From NCBI GenBank assembly GCA_019359155.1, contig JAHHHV010000001.1, forward strand, positions 1-64,000: a DNA stretch of 64,000 nucleotides, in the 5' to 3' direction. Position 1 is the stretch's first letter. The number at the start of each line of letters is the position of its first letter. A program made the position numbers and the translations under genes. The notes under the pieces were generated by a model. The model saw only the letters and a list, made by a program, of their open reading frames with translations. It was not told the origin of the DNA and searched no databases. The DNA comes from Pegethrix bostrychoides GSE-TBD4-15B. GTDB taxonomy: Bacteria > Cyanobacteriota > Cyanobacteriia > Elainellales > Elainellaceae. This document shows, piece after piece, positions 45,478 through 54,798 of this stretch.

Positions 45478-48195
45478 CTACGGCGCTGGGCTAGCCGAGG
45501 GAGCGATGGACGGGCTGGCAGAGGGACTGGCAGACGGGCTAGTTGCCGGACTAGTTGCAGGGCTAGTTGCAGGACTGGCCTCTGGACTTTCAGTTGCAGC
45601 AGGCGAGGGCTGACTAGAATCGACCTTGATTTGAGAAAGTGCCTGCCAGCCTTTGATCGCCTCTTCTGTCCAGAGCCAGTTTTGCGCAAGCGCTTCTGGC
45701 GTAAACCGCTGTGGATCGCGACTCATCACTTCTTGGTAGCGCAATACGGCAGTCAGCAAGAAATTATCGCGCTTTGGATCGGATTTATCGTCAGCCCGTT
45801 TCTGCATTACCAACGCGGTCAAAGCCTTAAAATCAATGATTTCCGCCTGGGTGATAGCTGGATTGGCGTTGGCGGTTGACCAGGTTTGCAGCGCTTTCTC
45901 CAGACTTCTTGCATCCTCTGCGCTGTAGTAGGCAAACATCAGCGCTTGCTGATAGGCCAGATTGTCTGGATCAGCCTGGACAGCACTTTCCCAGAAGCTG
46001 CGAGCCTGCTCCAGCGTATGTTGCCCGTCAGCTGCTTTCATTCCCTGCCAAGCCAGTCTGCCCCGCAAAAAGTTGAGTCTGGCATCCTCTGTCACTTCTG
46101 CGGGGGCGGCTGACAGCGCTTCTGAAGCCTGATCGAGCGCATTGCGCTTCAAGAGTAGCTCGATTGCCTCAATCCCCTGCTCTATTCCGGCTGCCTGCCC
46201 TTGCCGCAAGCTCACCGTTGCAATAGCGCGCAGCTCCTCAATTGAGGCAGTTGGGTCGACCGGGGACGGGCTTTCTGGAGATTGAGCTGGCCCCGGCCAG
46301 CTGAGCCACTGCCCAACTGGCAGCCCGTCTGGAACGACAGGCATTCCGTAGAGTCCAACATAGGTTGCGGCTCCAGCGACAGCTCCCAGCAGCGGCAGCA
46401 GCCAAAATCGGCTGATTGGCCTGCGGGCGGGCTTTTGGGCGGACTGTTTAGCGGTAGGACTAGACTGGCTGCGGTTCGAGGAGAGGCTGGGTGCCGAATT
46501 CTCTGCCGCTCGCAGCTCGGCTGTTGGGTTGGGGCTGGCAACCTCGCCACTGTTTCGCCCATTCAGCTCTGCGACTGGTTCTATACCTGGCTCTACAGCT
46601 GGCTCTACAGCTGGCTCTGCAATATATTGCGCTGAACGATTTGCTGACCCAGCTGACTCAACAGAGGGAGAGAGCTGCTCGACGAGCTTAGCGATTGCGG
46701 GTGAAGGGGCTGCTGGATCTGCTGCTGGATTTGCTGCTGGATTTGCTGCTGGATTTGCTGACAAATCATCTGGTCGCAGTGCAGCCTTGGCTAAGAACTC
46801 CCGGCTGTCTATGGTAGGCAGAGCGGGGTTAGCAGGTGATCTGACGGGCGGTTCAATGAGTGGCTCAGGGAGTCGGCTCTCTGACAAATAATTGGGTGGC
46901 AGGAGGTTATAGGGAGCGGCTGTCTCAGCTTGGTTCAGGTGATGCGCCGATAGGTAGCCATCAAACTGAGGATGCAGATAGAGCACCGGCAGCGCCCAAT
47001 AAAACTGCTGAGAGCCATAGGTGGCAATCAATCCCTGCCGCGCTCGGTTCAGACTCAAATCAATGGGCGAACCCTGCTTGAGGTTGTAGTAAAACCAGCG
47101 GGTCAGATTGAGCGCCACGTTGTCTGGAATCTGCTCAGACATTGCCAGCACGGCCTGAATGCCCCGGCTGACTAGCGCCTCCGTTAAATTGCGATTGTTG
47201 CCAGATAGCTCAGAATTCGCCACGTAGGCTCCCCGGCAGGAGTTGAAGACAGCCAGTCGAATGCCCGTATCAAACAGCAGCCCAGCCAGATCGTCGCCGG
47301 TCAAAATTTCGCTGAGTCCCGTCTGGCTATTGACCAAATACAGCAGGCCACCTGCGGAACCGGGGTCGCTATGTCCAGAATAGTGCAGCACCTGAAACTG
47401 GCCTCGCTCCAAGGTGCGAGCGAGCTCTTCGCGTCCCGGCTGATTGAGAATCGTTAGCTGAATCTCGGCAGGTTTGGCGGCGGCAGATTTGGCAGCAGTC
47501 GGTTTCCTAGATCCGCCAGGGGCATGAGTCGAACCCGGTGCTGCTCCTGACTCCAGCTCCTGCTGGATATGCTTGACCTCACGATAGAGCTTGAGCTGCT
47601 CTTGATCAGTTGGGGCAGAAACCACCATCAGAACCCGAATCGGCTGATCGGGTAGCAGCTCAGGCAGGCTGTCTTCCGGCAGTCGACTGTTGAAGCTATT
47701 GACGCTGTTAATACTGTTTACCTGATAGCGCGAAAAGATAATGCGCGTCCCAGCCACCATCGGGCGCGGGGTAGAGGTAATGCTACCCTGGCGCAGCTGC
47801 TCAACGGGCACATCGGTGCCATACATCACCTCCCAAGGCAGGCGCGTCAGCTCCGTGTCTTTGAGTCCCAGCCGCAGCCGCAGCACGGCTCGTCGATTTT
47901 GAGCCACACCTTGAGCAATGACCCAGCTGTCTCGGACGGTGCCTCTAAACAAGCTTGCGTAGAGCTTTTGCCCGAGTTCAACCAGGCTTAGCTCTCGCCC
48001 AACGTCAGATCCTGAGCCTCGCAGCAGCCCCTTGAGCGGATCTCCCATCAGCTGCTGAGCTTCGGTTAGCCATTGCTCGACAGGCCAAGTCACGAGCTCT
48101 TGCGCCACAGGTGCGCCAAGCGGCATCCGCTCAGTCCGAATCAGATATTGGCTGTTGCCAACCGGGGTTACAGAGAGTTCAAACTCCTGGGTCAC
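45478..48195 (-). CDS. CHAT domain protein with membrane helix and TPR-like C terminus
   Basis: The 905-aa protein starts with a beta-rich leader and a CHAT (caspase-fold) domain at about 20-420, whose predicted dyad is intact: His275 in VLHYSGHSDPGSAGG and Cys320 in AVFNSCRGAYVA. A low-complexity linker (residues 430-595) follows, built by in-frame repeats (ANPAANPAANPAAD, EPAVEPAVEP), then one transmembrane helix at about 597-617 and a TPR-like helical region to 860. The tail is a Ser/Pro/Ala repeat (SPATSPATSPATSPSASPSA). It could be a membrane-bound protease or adaptor of stress or defence signalling; no toxin or partner gene is adjacent. Confidence 0.87.
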   Translation of the reverse strand: MTQEFELSVTPVGNSQYLIRTERMPLGAPVAQELVTWPVEQWLTEAQQLMGDPLKGLLRGSGSDVGRELSLVELGQKLYASLFRGTVRDSWVIAQGVAQNRRAVLRLRLGLKDTELTRLPWEVMYGTDVPVEQLRQGSITSTPRPMVAGTRIIFSRYQVNSINSVNSFNSRLPEDSLPELLPDQPIRVLMVVSAPTDQEQLKLYREVKHIQQELESGAAPGSTHAPGGSRKPTAAKSAAAKPAEIQLTILNQPGREELARTLERGQFQVLHYSGHSDPGSAGGLLYLVNSQTGLSEILTGDDLAGLLFDTGIRLAVFNSCRGAYVANSELSGNNRNLTEALVSRGIQAVLAMSEQIPDNVALNLTRWFYYNLKQGSPIDLSLNRARQGLIATYGSQQFYWALPVLYLHPQFDGYLSAHHLNQAETAAPYNLLPPNYLSESRLPEPLIEPPVRSPANPALPTIDSREFLAKAALRPDDLSANPAANPAANPAADPAAPSPAIAKLVEQLSPSVESAGSANRSAQYIAEPAVEPAVEPGIEPVAELNGRNSGEVASPNPTAELRAAENSAPSLSSNRSQSSPTAKQSAQKPARRPISRFWLLPLLGAVAGAATYVGLYGMPVVPDGLPVGQWLSWPGPAQSPESPSPVDPTASIEELRAIATVSLRQGQAAGIEQGIEAIELLLKRNALDQASEALSAAPAEVTEDARLNFLRGRLAWQGMKAADGQHTLEQARSFWESAVQADPDNLAYQQALMFAYYSAEDARSLEKALQTWSTANANPAITQAEIIDFKALTALVMQKRADDKSDPKRDNFLLTAVLRYQEVMSRDPQRFTPEALAQNWLWTEEAIKGWQALSQIKVDSSQPSPAATESPEASPATSPATSPATSPSASPSASPSIAPSASPAP

Positions 48196-48685
48196 TGCAC
48201 GAGTGCGCTCCTCACGCTGAATGCTTCATTAGCTAGGCATTATCGACATCGCCACCCTCAGCGGTCACCGACCTGAACCGCCTGAACCTATTCCTGAACC
48301 TATTGTTGCGTGACTACTGCCACTCATGTCGACACAGGCTAGGATTACTCTGGGAATTTGCAGGGCTGGATCAAAAATGGAGTTTTGATGAACCCAGCCC
48401 AAAATCAGGAACATCTGCCACCCTGCCTGAAAGTTTCCAGATTTAATCCGGATGTGAGCCGCTCAGTCTAGAAGATTGCAATGGTAGATGCACCCTGATT
48501 CAACATCCCCCAGCTGGCCTCGGCAAGACTGGGGGTTTCTACTGGCTGGCCGCAGTTCCAGCACCTGTTAAGCAGCAGCAGCCTCAACAACAGCTTCTTA
48601 ACAAAACTCTACTGAACGTTACAGTCAACATGACAAGATGTTAATTATCTGTTAGAGTCTTTGAAATTAATAACAGAGATTCGAC
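48196..48685. other. Divergent intergenic region with an internal hairpin
   Basis: These 490 bp lie between the starts of the CHAT gene and psb34. The region includes the hairpin at 48507-48535 and an AT-rich part upstream of psb34 (48640-48685). Because both flanking genes point outward, the hairpin suggests a separate short transcript. Confidence 0.45.
48507..48535 (+). terminator. Hairpin with T-tail in a divergent gap
   Basis: CCCCCAG (48507-48513) pairs with CTGGGGG (48529-48535), followed on the plus strand by TTTCT. It looks like a rho-independent terminator, but no annotated plus-strand gene ends before it within 3 kb. Confidence 0.5.
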
Positions 48686-48856
48686 ATGCCCTACACAACC
48701 GAAGAAGGTGGACGACTCAATAATTTTGCAGCCGAGCCGAAAGTCTACAGAGCTGAGCCGCCGACGAAGCAACAGCAGGTTAGCTACGCAATTTTGGGAG
48801 CTGTTGGATTTATTTTAGTGGCTGGACTACTTTTTGTCGCGGCTTCGGTTTCATAG
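48686..48856 (+). CDS. psb34: Photosystem II assembly protein Psb34 (HLIP-like, ssl1498 family)
   Basis: The 56-aa single-helix protein starts MPYTTEEGGRLNNFAAEPKV, followed by AEPPTK and one membrane helix (AILGAVGFILVAGLLFVAAS). This is the ssl1498/Psb34 family, reported to bind the CP47 side of PSII assembly intermediates and to compete with high-light-inducible proteins. The ATG and length fit the family exactly. It is a stand-alone gene. Confidence 0.93.
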   Translation: MPYTTEEGGRLNNFAAEPKVYRAEPPTKQQQVSYAILGAVGFILVAGLLFVAASVS

Positions 48857-48920
48857 GCAAATTCATAGACGAATCACTGTGCAGAATGGGTCGTACAGAA
48901 TAGGGCATACAGGATGGGCA

Positions 48921-49625
48921 TCAACCGCAGGACTTTCCGCCTAGATTAAACTGACCGCCGACAGTCCCTACCGCAATCCAGCCTTGATAAGGTGCGGTGA
49001 TGTAGGCCCATTGTCGCTCGACGTTACCGGAATGCGACCGGACGTGATCGTTCGTAAACTGAAATTGGTAGGTGCCTTTGGGAATGGTTTGCAGGGCGGT
49101 ACTGCCCGTAACCGTTGGCTCGCTTCGCACCACTAGCCCTTCAGCAGGCAGCACGTCGCAGGTTACGGTAGCGGCTGCGGTGACTGCAGTTGCTGAGTTG
49201 GGTGGTAAAGTAGCGGGCGAGATCGCTGTATATTGTGCAGATTGGGCGGTCGCGGGTTGAGCGGCAGAAACCCCCGTGCAGGCGGTAGCAGGTGTCAGAT
49301 ACTTGGCTTCAACCCAGCCAATCAATGGCTCTGTGACTCTGGCCCAACCTGTCCCAGAACTCGTCATCTCAAGCCGCACCGTTTGGCCGTTGGGCAGAAC
49401 GCCGCGTGAGCTACTCTCCAGGCTGGGCTGCACGTAGATTCCGGTCAGGGCATTAGTTTGACGACAGCTAGTTTCAGGAACTTGAGCGATTGAGATCTGG
49501 TTGATCCAACCAACCCAGATTAGGCCAATCAGCATCGCAGTTACATTCATTCGCACAGCCTTTCTGAGCGCTGTTCTCCGCGCCGCATTTTTGCCTACAG
49601 CGCCTCCTGCCATTTTTCTGCCCAT
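48921..49625 (-). CDS. Exported protein with two SH3-like domains
   Basis: The 234-aa protein has a hydrophobic signal or anchor segment (NVTAMLIGLIWVGWINQISI) after a basic N terminus. A first bacterial SH3-like domain runs from about TGIYVQPSLESSSRGVLPNG to GWVEAKYLTP and a second from EGLVVRSEPTVTGSTALQTI to GWIAVGTVGG. Such domains bind cell-wall peptides. Paired cysteines (TSCRQ, ATACTG, VTCDV, GKSCG) may form disulfides. The start could also be the ATG at 49550, immediately before the hydrophobic segment. Confidence 0.8.
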   Translation of the reverse strand: MGRKMAGGAVGKNAARRTALRKAVRMNVTAMLIGLIWVGWINQISIAQVPETSCRQTNALTGIYVQPSLESSSRGVLPNGQTVRLEMTSSGTGWARVTEPLIGWVEAKYLTPATACTGVSAAQPATAQSAQYTAISPATLPPNSATAVTAAATVTCDVLPAEGLVVRSEPTVTGSTALQTIPKGTYQFQFTNDHVRSHSGNVERQWAYITAPYQGWIAVGTVGGQFNLGGKSCG

Positions 49626-49740
49626 GCTATTTTATCTCGTCAAAGAAAAAGGCTTTTGACGCTAATACTAGCACAGCTTAATTCGTTGGCAAAATATCGA
49701 TAGGTCTGGATAGATGCTGAATTAGATAAGCTGCATTAAC

Positions 49741-51516
49741 TCATCGCTGAGTCAAAAAATCAGCTTGCGTTAGACTGCTAGCCGCAGACCCAGACCGATC
49801 GAGTTGGGCAACCAGTTCACCGCTGCCAAATCCTGCTGCTGCGACGTTTTGGTTGAAGTAAAGCCGACCGGAAGCGCGAATATAGGTGATCTTGGCGCTG
49901 CTGCTGCTAGCCTGCTCTAGAGTTTGGACGCTGGCAAAGCTGACTCGCTTGCCCAACCCCGTAAACATGCTCCGATCGAGCAGAATTTTGTCGCTCCCTG
50001 ACTCAAAGTCAGTGATCCGATCGAATCCGTTGGCTGGATGATATCTCGTGCCGTCATTAAAGATAAACCGATCGCTGCCCTGACCGCCTGTCAGCCGATC
50101 GCGGCCTGTACCCCCTGTGAGCTGATCTTGGCCCTCGCCGCCTGTTAAGTGATCTCGACCAGCCTCCCCGCTCAGCTGATCGTTGCCATCTAGTCCTGTA
50201 ATGCGGTCTGCGCCAGCTTTGCCGCTGAGTCGGTTAGCCTGATCGCTGCCGATAATTCGATCGTTGCGCTGGCTGCCCAGCACATCTTTGAAGCCTGAAA
50301 CCGACCGTCGCACGACGGGGCTGCTGTTAATCACCAGCGTCTCTTTGTCTAAATCAACCTGAATCGAACTGCGGGTTTCTTGGGATGCATCGATTTGAGC
50401 CAGCGTTTTTGAGGAGCGGAGCAAGACCTGCGGCGTTTTGTTGAGCGATACTGCCAGGTTGGTGCTGCCGCTAGCGCTGACCCAATCCACCGTGCCGTCT
50501 TTGTTCAGGTCAGCCGCAGTCAGCCCCTGCGCCGAGCTGTTGATTCTCACAAACCCTGCGCCCGTGAAGCTGCCCTCGCCGTCCCCAAATAGCACCGACA
50601 GCAAAGCAGAATTGCTCAGCGTTGCGGCCAGATCCAGATAGCCATCTCCGTTAAAATCTGCGGCAGTGAGTGAATTGACGCTGCCGCCAGCCGAGAGTAG
50701 CTTCGAGGTCGAAAAGCTGCCCTTGCCGTCGCCCAGCAGCAGCGTAATATTCTCGCTATCTGCGCCCAAATTGCCGGTCGCAACATCCAGCTTGCCGTCG
50801 CCGTTGAAGTCACCTGTCACCAGCGCCACTGGACTAGAGCCGACAAAAAACTGCGACGGGCTAAGAAAACTGCTGTTGCCCCTGCCCAAAAACAGCGAAA
50901 CTGTGCTGGATGCTGTGTCGGCGCTGAGAATATCTAAATTGCCATCGCGATCAAAATCGCCCGTTACGACCGCAAACGGCTGCTGTCCCTTGACACTGAG
51001 TGAGCTAGCGCTTTGAAAACCGCTGTTGCTGCCCAGTAAAACCGAGAGACTGTTGGCTCCTACCTTTGAGTTGGCCGTCAACAGATCGAGCTGCCCATCT
51101 TTGTTGAAGTCGCCTGAAGCAAGGGCGTTTGGCGCGCCGCCCACGCGAAAGGTCTGGGCGGTGCTGAAACTGCCCGTGCCGTCGCCTAGCAGCAGCGAGA
51201 CGCTGTCAGAGCCAAAGTTAGCGGTGGCAATATCGGCGTTGCCGTCGCCGTTAAAGTCGCCTGTGATCACCGAGAGCGGATCGAGACCTCCGGTCGCCAG
51301 CAAGGTTGCGGTTTGGAAGCTGCCGCTGCCGCTGCCCAAAAACAACCCCAAATTATTGGTCAGAGCTGCGCTAGTCAGCGTCGCCACCAAATCAAGATTG
51401 CCATCGCCATTGAAATCTGCGACTGCGGTTGCGGCAGAGCTGCTGCCTACTGGCAGATTGGCCGTCGTGACGCTAAGGGCGGCTGGATTGAATGCTATTT
51501 TTGAGCGGGTGGCCAT
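49741..51516 (-). CDS. FG-GAP/VCBS-repeat protein with RTX calcium-binding C terminus
   Basis: The 591-aa protein begins with about six FG-GAP (beta-propeller) repeats, each with a calcium loop such as DFNGDGNLDLVAT, DFNKDGQLDLLTA, DFDRDGNLDILSA and DLNKDGTVDWVSA. From about residue 410 it has hemolysin-type nonapeptide repeats (GLDGNDQLSG, GGEGQDQLTG, GGTGRDRLTG, GGQGSDRFIF) and an RTX C-terminal secretion region. There is no signal peptide, so type I secretion through an HlyB/D-TolC machine is expected. Role: surface or adhesion protein, inferred. Confidence 0.9.
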   Translation of the reverse strand: MATRSKIAFNPAALSVTTANLPVGSSSAATAVADFNGDGNLDLVATLTSAALTNNLGLFLGSGSGSFQTATLLATGGLDPLSVITGDFNGDGNADIATANFGSDSVSLLLGDGTGSFSTAQTFRVGGAPNALASGDFNKDGQLDLLTANSKVGANSLSVLLGSNSGFQSASSLSVKGQQPFAVVTGDFDRDGNLDILSADTASSTVSLFLGRGNSSFLSPSQFFVGSSPVALVTGDFNGDGKLDVATGNLGADSENITLLLGDGKGSFSTSKLLSAGGSVNSLTAADFNGDGYLDLAATLSNSALLSVLFGDGEGSFTGAGFVRINSSAQGLTAADLNKDGTVDWVSASGSTNLAVSLNKTPQVLLRSSKTLAQIDASQETRSSIQVDLDKETLVINSSPVVRRSVSGFKDVLGSQRNDRIIGSDQANRLSGKAGADRITGLDGNDQLSGEAGRDHLTGGEGQDQLTGGTGRDRLTGGQGSDRFIFNDGTRYHPANGFDRITDFESGSDKILLDRSMFTGLGKRVSFASVQTLEQASSSSAKITYIRASGRLYFNQNVAAAGFGSGELVAQLDRSGSAASSLTQADFLTQR

Positions 51517-51998
51517 TGGTGCGATCTAGTACAGAGAATAACTACCTGTAGAGCTTTTAGCCGCTAATCTATTGATGAAAGCGCTATCGGCAGCCTGAAC
51601 CGCTCTAGTTTAATCTAAGTTTTTGATTTGGCAACGATTACGAATAGACTGAGCAGATGACCAAGGCAAAGGCTGAAGTCGGGATCTGTTTTTGAGTGGC
51701 TTCGGGGCATTCTAATCAGTAGGATGTATTGAGGATGGATGGATAGGGCCGTATCTACAGCGCGAAGGTCTAGCTAGTTAGAAGCTAATTGGAAAATACA
51801 TTGGGGCGGTTTGGCACTGAGCTGAGGTTTGTAAGCCATAAAGCATCTGAGCCATAAAGCATCTGAGCCATAAATTAAAGGCCAAGAGAGCTGGCTAAGA
51901 GAACTGGCTGAGAGCTTGTTCGCTGAAGCGTAGAGGGTCGTGAATAGTATTGTGAAGATCGTAGAGCCATATTGGCGGCAATTCAGGACTTTAGGCTC
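51517..51998. other. Divergent intergenic region
   Basis: These 482 bp separate the RTX gene and the kinase gene. They hold a 16-bp tandem repeat at 51834-51874 and an imperfect repeat of aagagarctggct after it (about 51891-51915). No RNA gene was recognised. Confidence 0.45.
51834..51874. repeat. 16-bp tandem repeat, 2.6 copies
   Basis: The unit agccataaagcatctg occurs twice perfectly, plus agccataaa. Non-coding, upstream of the kinase gene. Confidence 0.9.
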
Positions 51999-53549
51999 AT
52001 GAGCGAACCCAGTATGAAGCGGATTTTACAAAATCGCTATCGGCTGCTGCACCTGGTGGGTCAAGGGGCAATGGGCCAAGTCTATGCGGCAGAAGATATT
52101 GCGCTCGGCGGCATTCCGGTTGCGGTCAAATTTTTGGCACAGACGCTGCTGAATCAAAAAATGCGAGAGCGGTTTGAGCGAGAGGCCAAAACCTGCGCTC
52201 AGCTCGGTCAGCGCAATCTGCATATTGTCCGCGTCACGGACTATGGCATTGACGAAGAAGGCATTCCGTTCTACGTGATGGAATATCTCAACGGCGAAAG
52301 TCTCAGCGAGGTGATCAACCATCGCCCCTTGCCCCTGCCGCGATTTCTACATCTGTCCCGGCAGATCTGCCTGGGACTGCAATGCGCCCACCAGGGAATT
52401 TTGATTGACGGTAGAATCTGTCCAATTGTGCATCGCGACATCAAACCCAGCAATATTTTGGTCAGCCAAGATGACAGCTTGGGCGAACTCGTCAAGATTC
52501 TCGACTTTGGGATTGCCAAAGCGATAGAGGCTGAAAGTAGCCAAACGCAATGCTTTATGGGCACCCTGGCCTACTCTTCGCCGGAGCAGATGGAGGGACA
52601 TGAGCTGGACGCGCGCGCCGATCTCTACAGCCTGGGCGTAATGATGTTTCAGATGCTGACAGGCAAGATGCCGCTCCAGGCCGATACGCATTCGTTTGGC
52701 GGCTGGTATAAGGCGCATCATTTTCAAGTGCCGCGCTCACTGGCCGCAGTCAACCCCATGGTGCGCGCCCCGCAAAACCTAGAGAACTTGGTGATGGCTT
52801 GCCTCGCCAAGTTCCCTGACGATCGCCCCCAGAGTGTCATCGAAATCTTGGCCACCTTGGCCAGTCTGGAAGCAGAATATGGTGCCAGTAGACCTGTGCA
52901 GCCGCAGTATCGCGTCCCCGATGCAGCGCCAGCAGAGGCGGACAACCCTGCTGGATCTCGGAGCGCCAGCGACACTGCTGGATCAAGCCTGGTGCTGGAT
53001 AGCGAGCTGCATCGGCTGTCTTGGCCGAACAATATGCCGCTGGCAGAGATTGTGTTTCCGCGCGCCCTACCGACTCCCCAAGGGCATCAGCCAACGCTTT
53101 GGATAATGATGCCCAAAGTCGAAACTCAGCGCCGCCGCACCTGTACCCGCTACAATCAGTTTTTGTTTCTAGAAGCACCTCATCCCATGGCGCTCTGGCT
53201 GACGGTACTCTACAACCAAGGCCAAGAGCCGCGCTGGCTGCCCTGCTATCTGGATCTCAAGACACCGCAGAGCCGTCAGATTGCTAGCCTGCTGGGTAAA
53301 GCAGGACAGTACCAACTTCTGTTCTTCGCCCAAGAGGAGCCGCAGTATTGTGCATATAGCCAGACGGCCAGCATTGCAGAAGCCCAATGTCGCCTGCTGC
53401 GCGAATGGGCGTTGATTGGGCAAACTTCCAGATCCGCGCCTAATCCCGGCATCAGCAAAGAGCATTTGAAGTCGGCTCTAGAGACCATCAAGCCACAGAT
53501 TTTGAGCAAGCTTGACTCGATCTATGCGGCAGAGGCAAAGGTTGTCTAA
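51999..53549 (+). CDS. Serine/threonine protein kinase (Hanks type)
   Basis: The 516-aa protein has a complete kinase domain: glycine loop LVGQGAMGQVYAAED, catalytic Lys in PVAVKFLAQ, IVHRDIKPSNILV, KILDFGIAKAIE and GTLAYSSPEQMEGHELDARA. After about residue 290 comes a linker and a C-terminal region of roughly 200 aa (PLAEIVFPRALPTPQGHQPT to AEAQCRLLREWALIGQ) that matches no domain I know. It has no transmembrane helix. ATG 51999 is chosen; a TTG at 51972 is in frame. Confidence 0.93.
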   Translation: MSEPSMKRILQNRYRLLHLVGQGAMGQVYAAEDIALGGIPVAVKFLAQTLLNQKMRERFEREAKTCAQLGQRNLHIVRVTDYGIDEEGIPFYVMEYLNGESLSEVINHRPLPLPRFLHLSRQICLGLQCAHQGILIDGRICPIVHRDIKPSNILVSQDDSLGELVKILDFGIAKAIEAESSQTQCFMGTLAYSSPEQMEGHELDARADLYSLGVMMFQMLTGKMPLQADTHSFGGWYKAHHFQVPRSLAAVNPMVRAPQNLENLVMACLAKFPDDRPQSVIEILATLASLEAEYGASRPVQPQYRVPDAAPAEADNPAGSRSASDTAGSSLVLDSELHRLSWPNNMPLAEIVFPRALPTPQGHQPTLWIMMPKVETQRRRTCTRYNQFLFLEAPHPMALWLTVLYNQGQEPRWLPCYLDLKTPQSRQIASLLGKAGQYQLLFFAQEEPQYCAYSQTASIAEAQCRLLREWALIGQTSRSAPNPGISKEHLKSALETIKPQILSKLDSIYAAEAKVV

Positions 53550-53604
53550 GCGATCCGAACTGACAGCTGTACTGAAGCAAAAGCCTTGAGACAACAAAGC
53601 CCAA

Positions 53605-54489
53605 TCAGGCGGAAGGGACGAACAGCACCGGATGCCAGCTTCGTCGCAGCAGCTCGCCGGTAAAACTGGGGCTAGAGAGTTCGGCTAGCGTCCCAAATGA
53701 GTTAGTGGCAATGGCAATTGCCGTGATGTCATAGTCGATGGCCATATCCAGCGTCACGGACATCCGGTCGCCCTCCTCAATCCGGGTTGTCACCTTGAGA
53801 TTGAGTTCCTCTAGCTCAGCTTTGGCCTCAGCGAGCTGAGCTTCAGCAGCCTGGATGCGACTGTCATGCATGATTTTGTCGATCCGGTCATTGTTTTCAA
53901 TGACGCAGAGCAGCAGGCATTCTTCTAAGCCTTGCGGTAACCCCTGAGGCGAGCGCTGGGCGCGCTGCTTAACGGTCGAGAGCAGCCGTTTTGCAGTCTC
54001 GCTGCCATCGAAGGGGATGAGCAGATAGCGAAACAGGTGACGACAGCGCAGGTCTAGCTCTTCAACGGTATAGGTGGAAATCAGCTGAGGCCGCAAAATC
54101 AGCATGGGCAGCTTGTTGCTTTGGCAGAGCGAGACAGCTGTGCTGCCAAACAGCTTTTCGGTGAGCAAACTGCGGCTTTCGGTGCCCAGCACCACTAAAT
54201 CAGACCGCTCAGCCTTGGCTGTCTCTAGAATCCTCTCAAACGGTCGTCCGGCTTGCACCTCAACCTTCACTTCTAGATTGGCTGGCTGGCTGGCTGGATC
54301 AATAGCGAGCTGCTCCTTGGCTCGCTGCACCTCAGACTCATCTGGATGCGGGATACCCCGCCCTTCAAAGGGCACAACGTGCAAAAACGTGACCTGCTCA
54401 ATGCCGTTGGCAGCCAAGCTGGGGAGAAAAGAGACAAACCGCTGCATGCCGTCTGCTAAGCTGGTGCAAATTAAAAGACGCTGAAACAT
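53605..54489 (-). CDS. Tandem universal stress protein
   Basis: The 294-aa protein contains two USP (UspA) domains. The first starts MFQRLLICTSLADGMQRFVS and has ERILETAKAERSDLVVLGTE and LFGSTAVSLCQSNKLPMLIL. The second starts FRYLLIPFDGSETAKRLLST and ends [20 protein letters not shown] and LLRRSWHPVLFVPSA. The second domain's G-2x-G-type ATP site is altered (NSFGTLAELS). Cytoplasmic stress role by family. A longer frame to 54552 exists, but MFQRLLI is the standard start. Confidence 0.88.
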   Translation of the reverse strand: MFQRLLICTSLADGMQRFVSFLPSLAANGIEQVTFLHVVPFEGRGIPHPDESEVQRAKEQLAIDPASQPANLEVKVEVQAGRPFERILETAKAERSDLVVLGTESRSLLTEKLFGSTAVSLCQSNKLPMLILRPQLISTYTVEELDLRCRHLFRYLLIPFDGSETAKRLLSTVKQRAQRSPQGLPQGLEECLLLCVIENNDRIDKIMHDSRIQAAEAQLAEAKAELEELNLKVTTRIEEGDRMSVTLDMAIDYDITAIAIATNSFGTLAELSSPSFTGELLRRSWHPVLFVPSA

Positions 54490-54798
54490 AGGCTGATTGC
54501 TCAAGGCGTTCTTACTAACCCTACCATCCTCTGCTCTGTGCTGCCTATTCACCGCTGATTATTCACTAGGCTCAGGTTCTGACTGAGTTCTGACTGGGTT
54601 CTGACTGCCAAGTTGCTGACTCTGTATGATCTGCCTGCCTGATTTGCCGGATTGAGCGGCAATGCCGAGATACATCTGGTTTTCTTATCTATAAACAGAG
54701 CATCAGCAGCAGAAGTGTGGTCTTTAGCACCTGACAAACTGGTTAAAATCCGTTACATATAGCTACGGATGTTCTTTGCTGAGACTGAATCAAACTGT
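54490..54798. other. Divergent intergenic region
   Basis: These 309 bp lie upstream of the USP and deacetylase genes. A tandem repeat of gttctgactgr (three 11-bp copies, 54576-54608) lies here. Nothing else was recognised. Confidence 0.4.
54576..54608. repeat. 11-bp tandem repeat, three copies
   Basis: Copies gttctgactga, gttctgactgg and gttctgactgc in the gap upstream of the USP gene. Confidence 0.85.

Noticed and set aside
45469-46891. Several long plus-strand frames opposite the CHAT gene
   Set aside because: They are shadows created by the repetitive, stop-poor Pro/Ala/Ser codons of the CHAT protein; no start signals or families.
48618-48640. HLR1-like (RpaB) box upstream of psb34
   Set aside because: Only one half-site, GTTACA, is present; the second half (ACATGACA) does not fit the direct-repeat consensus.
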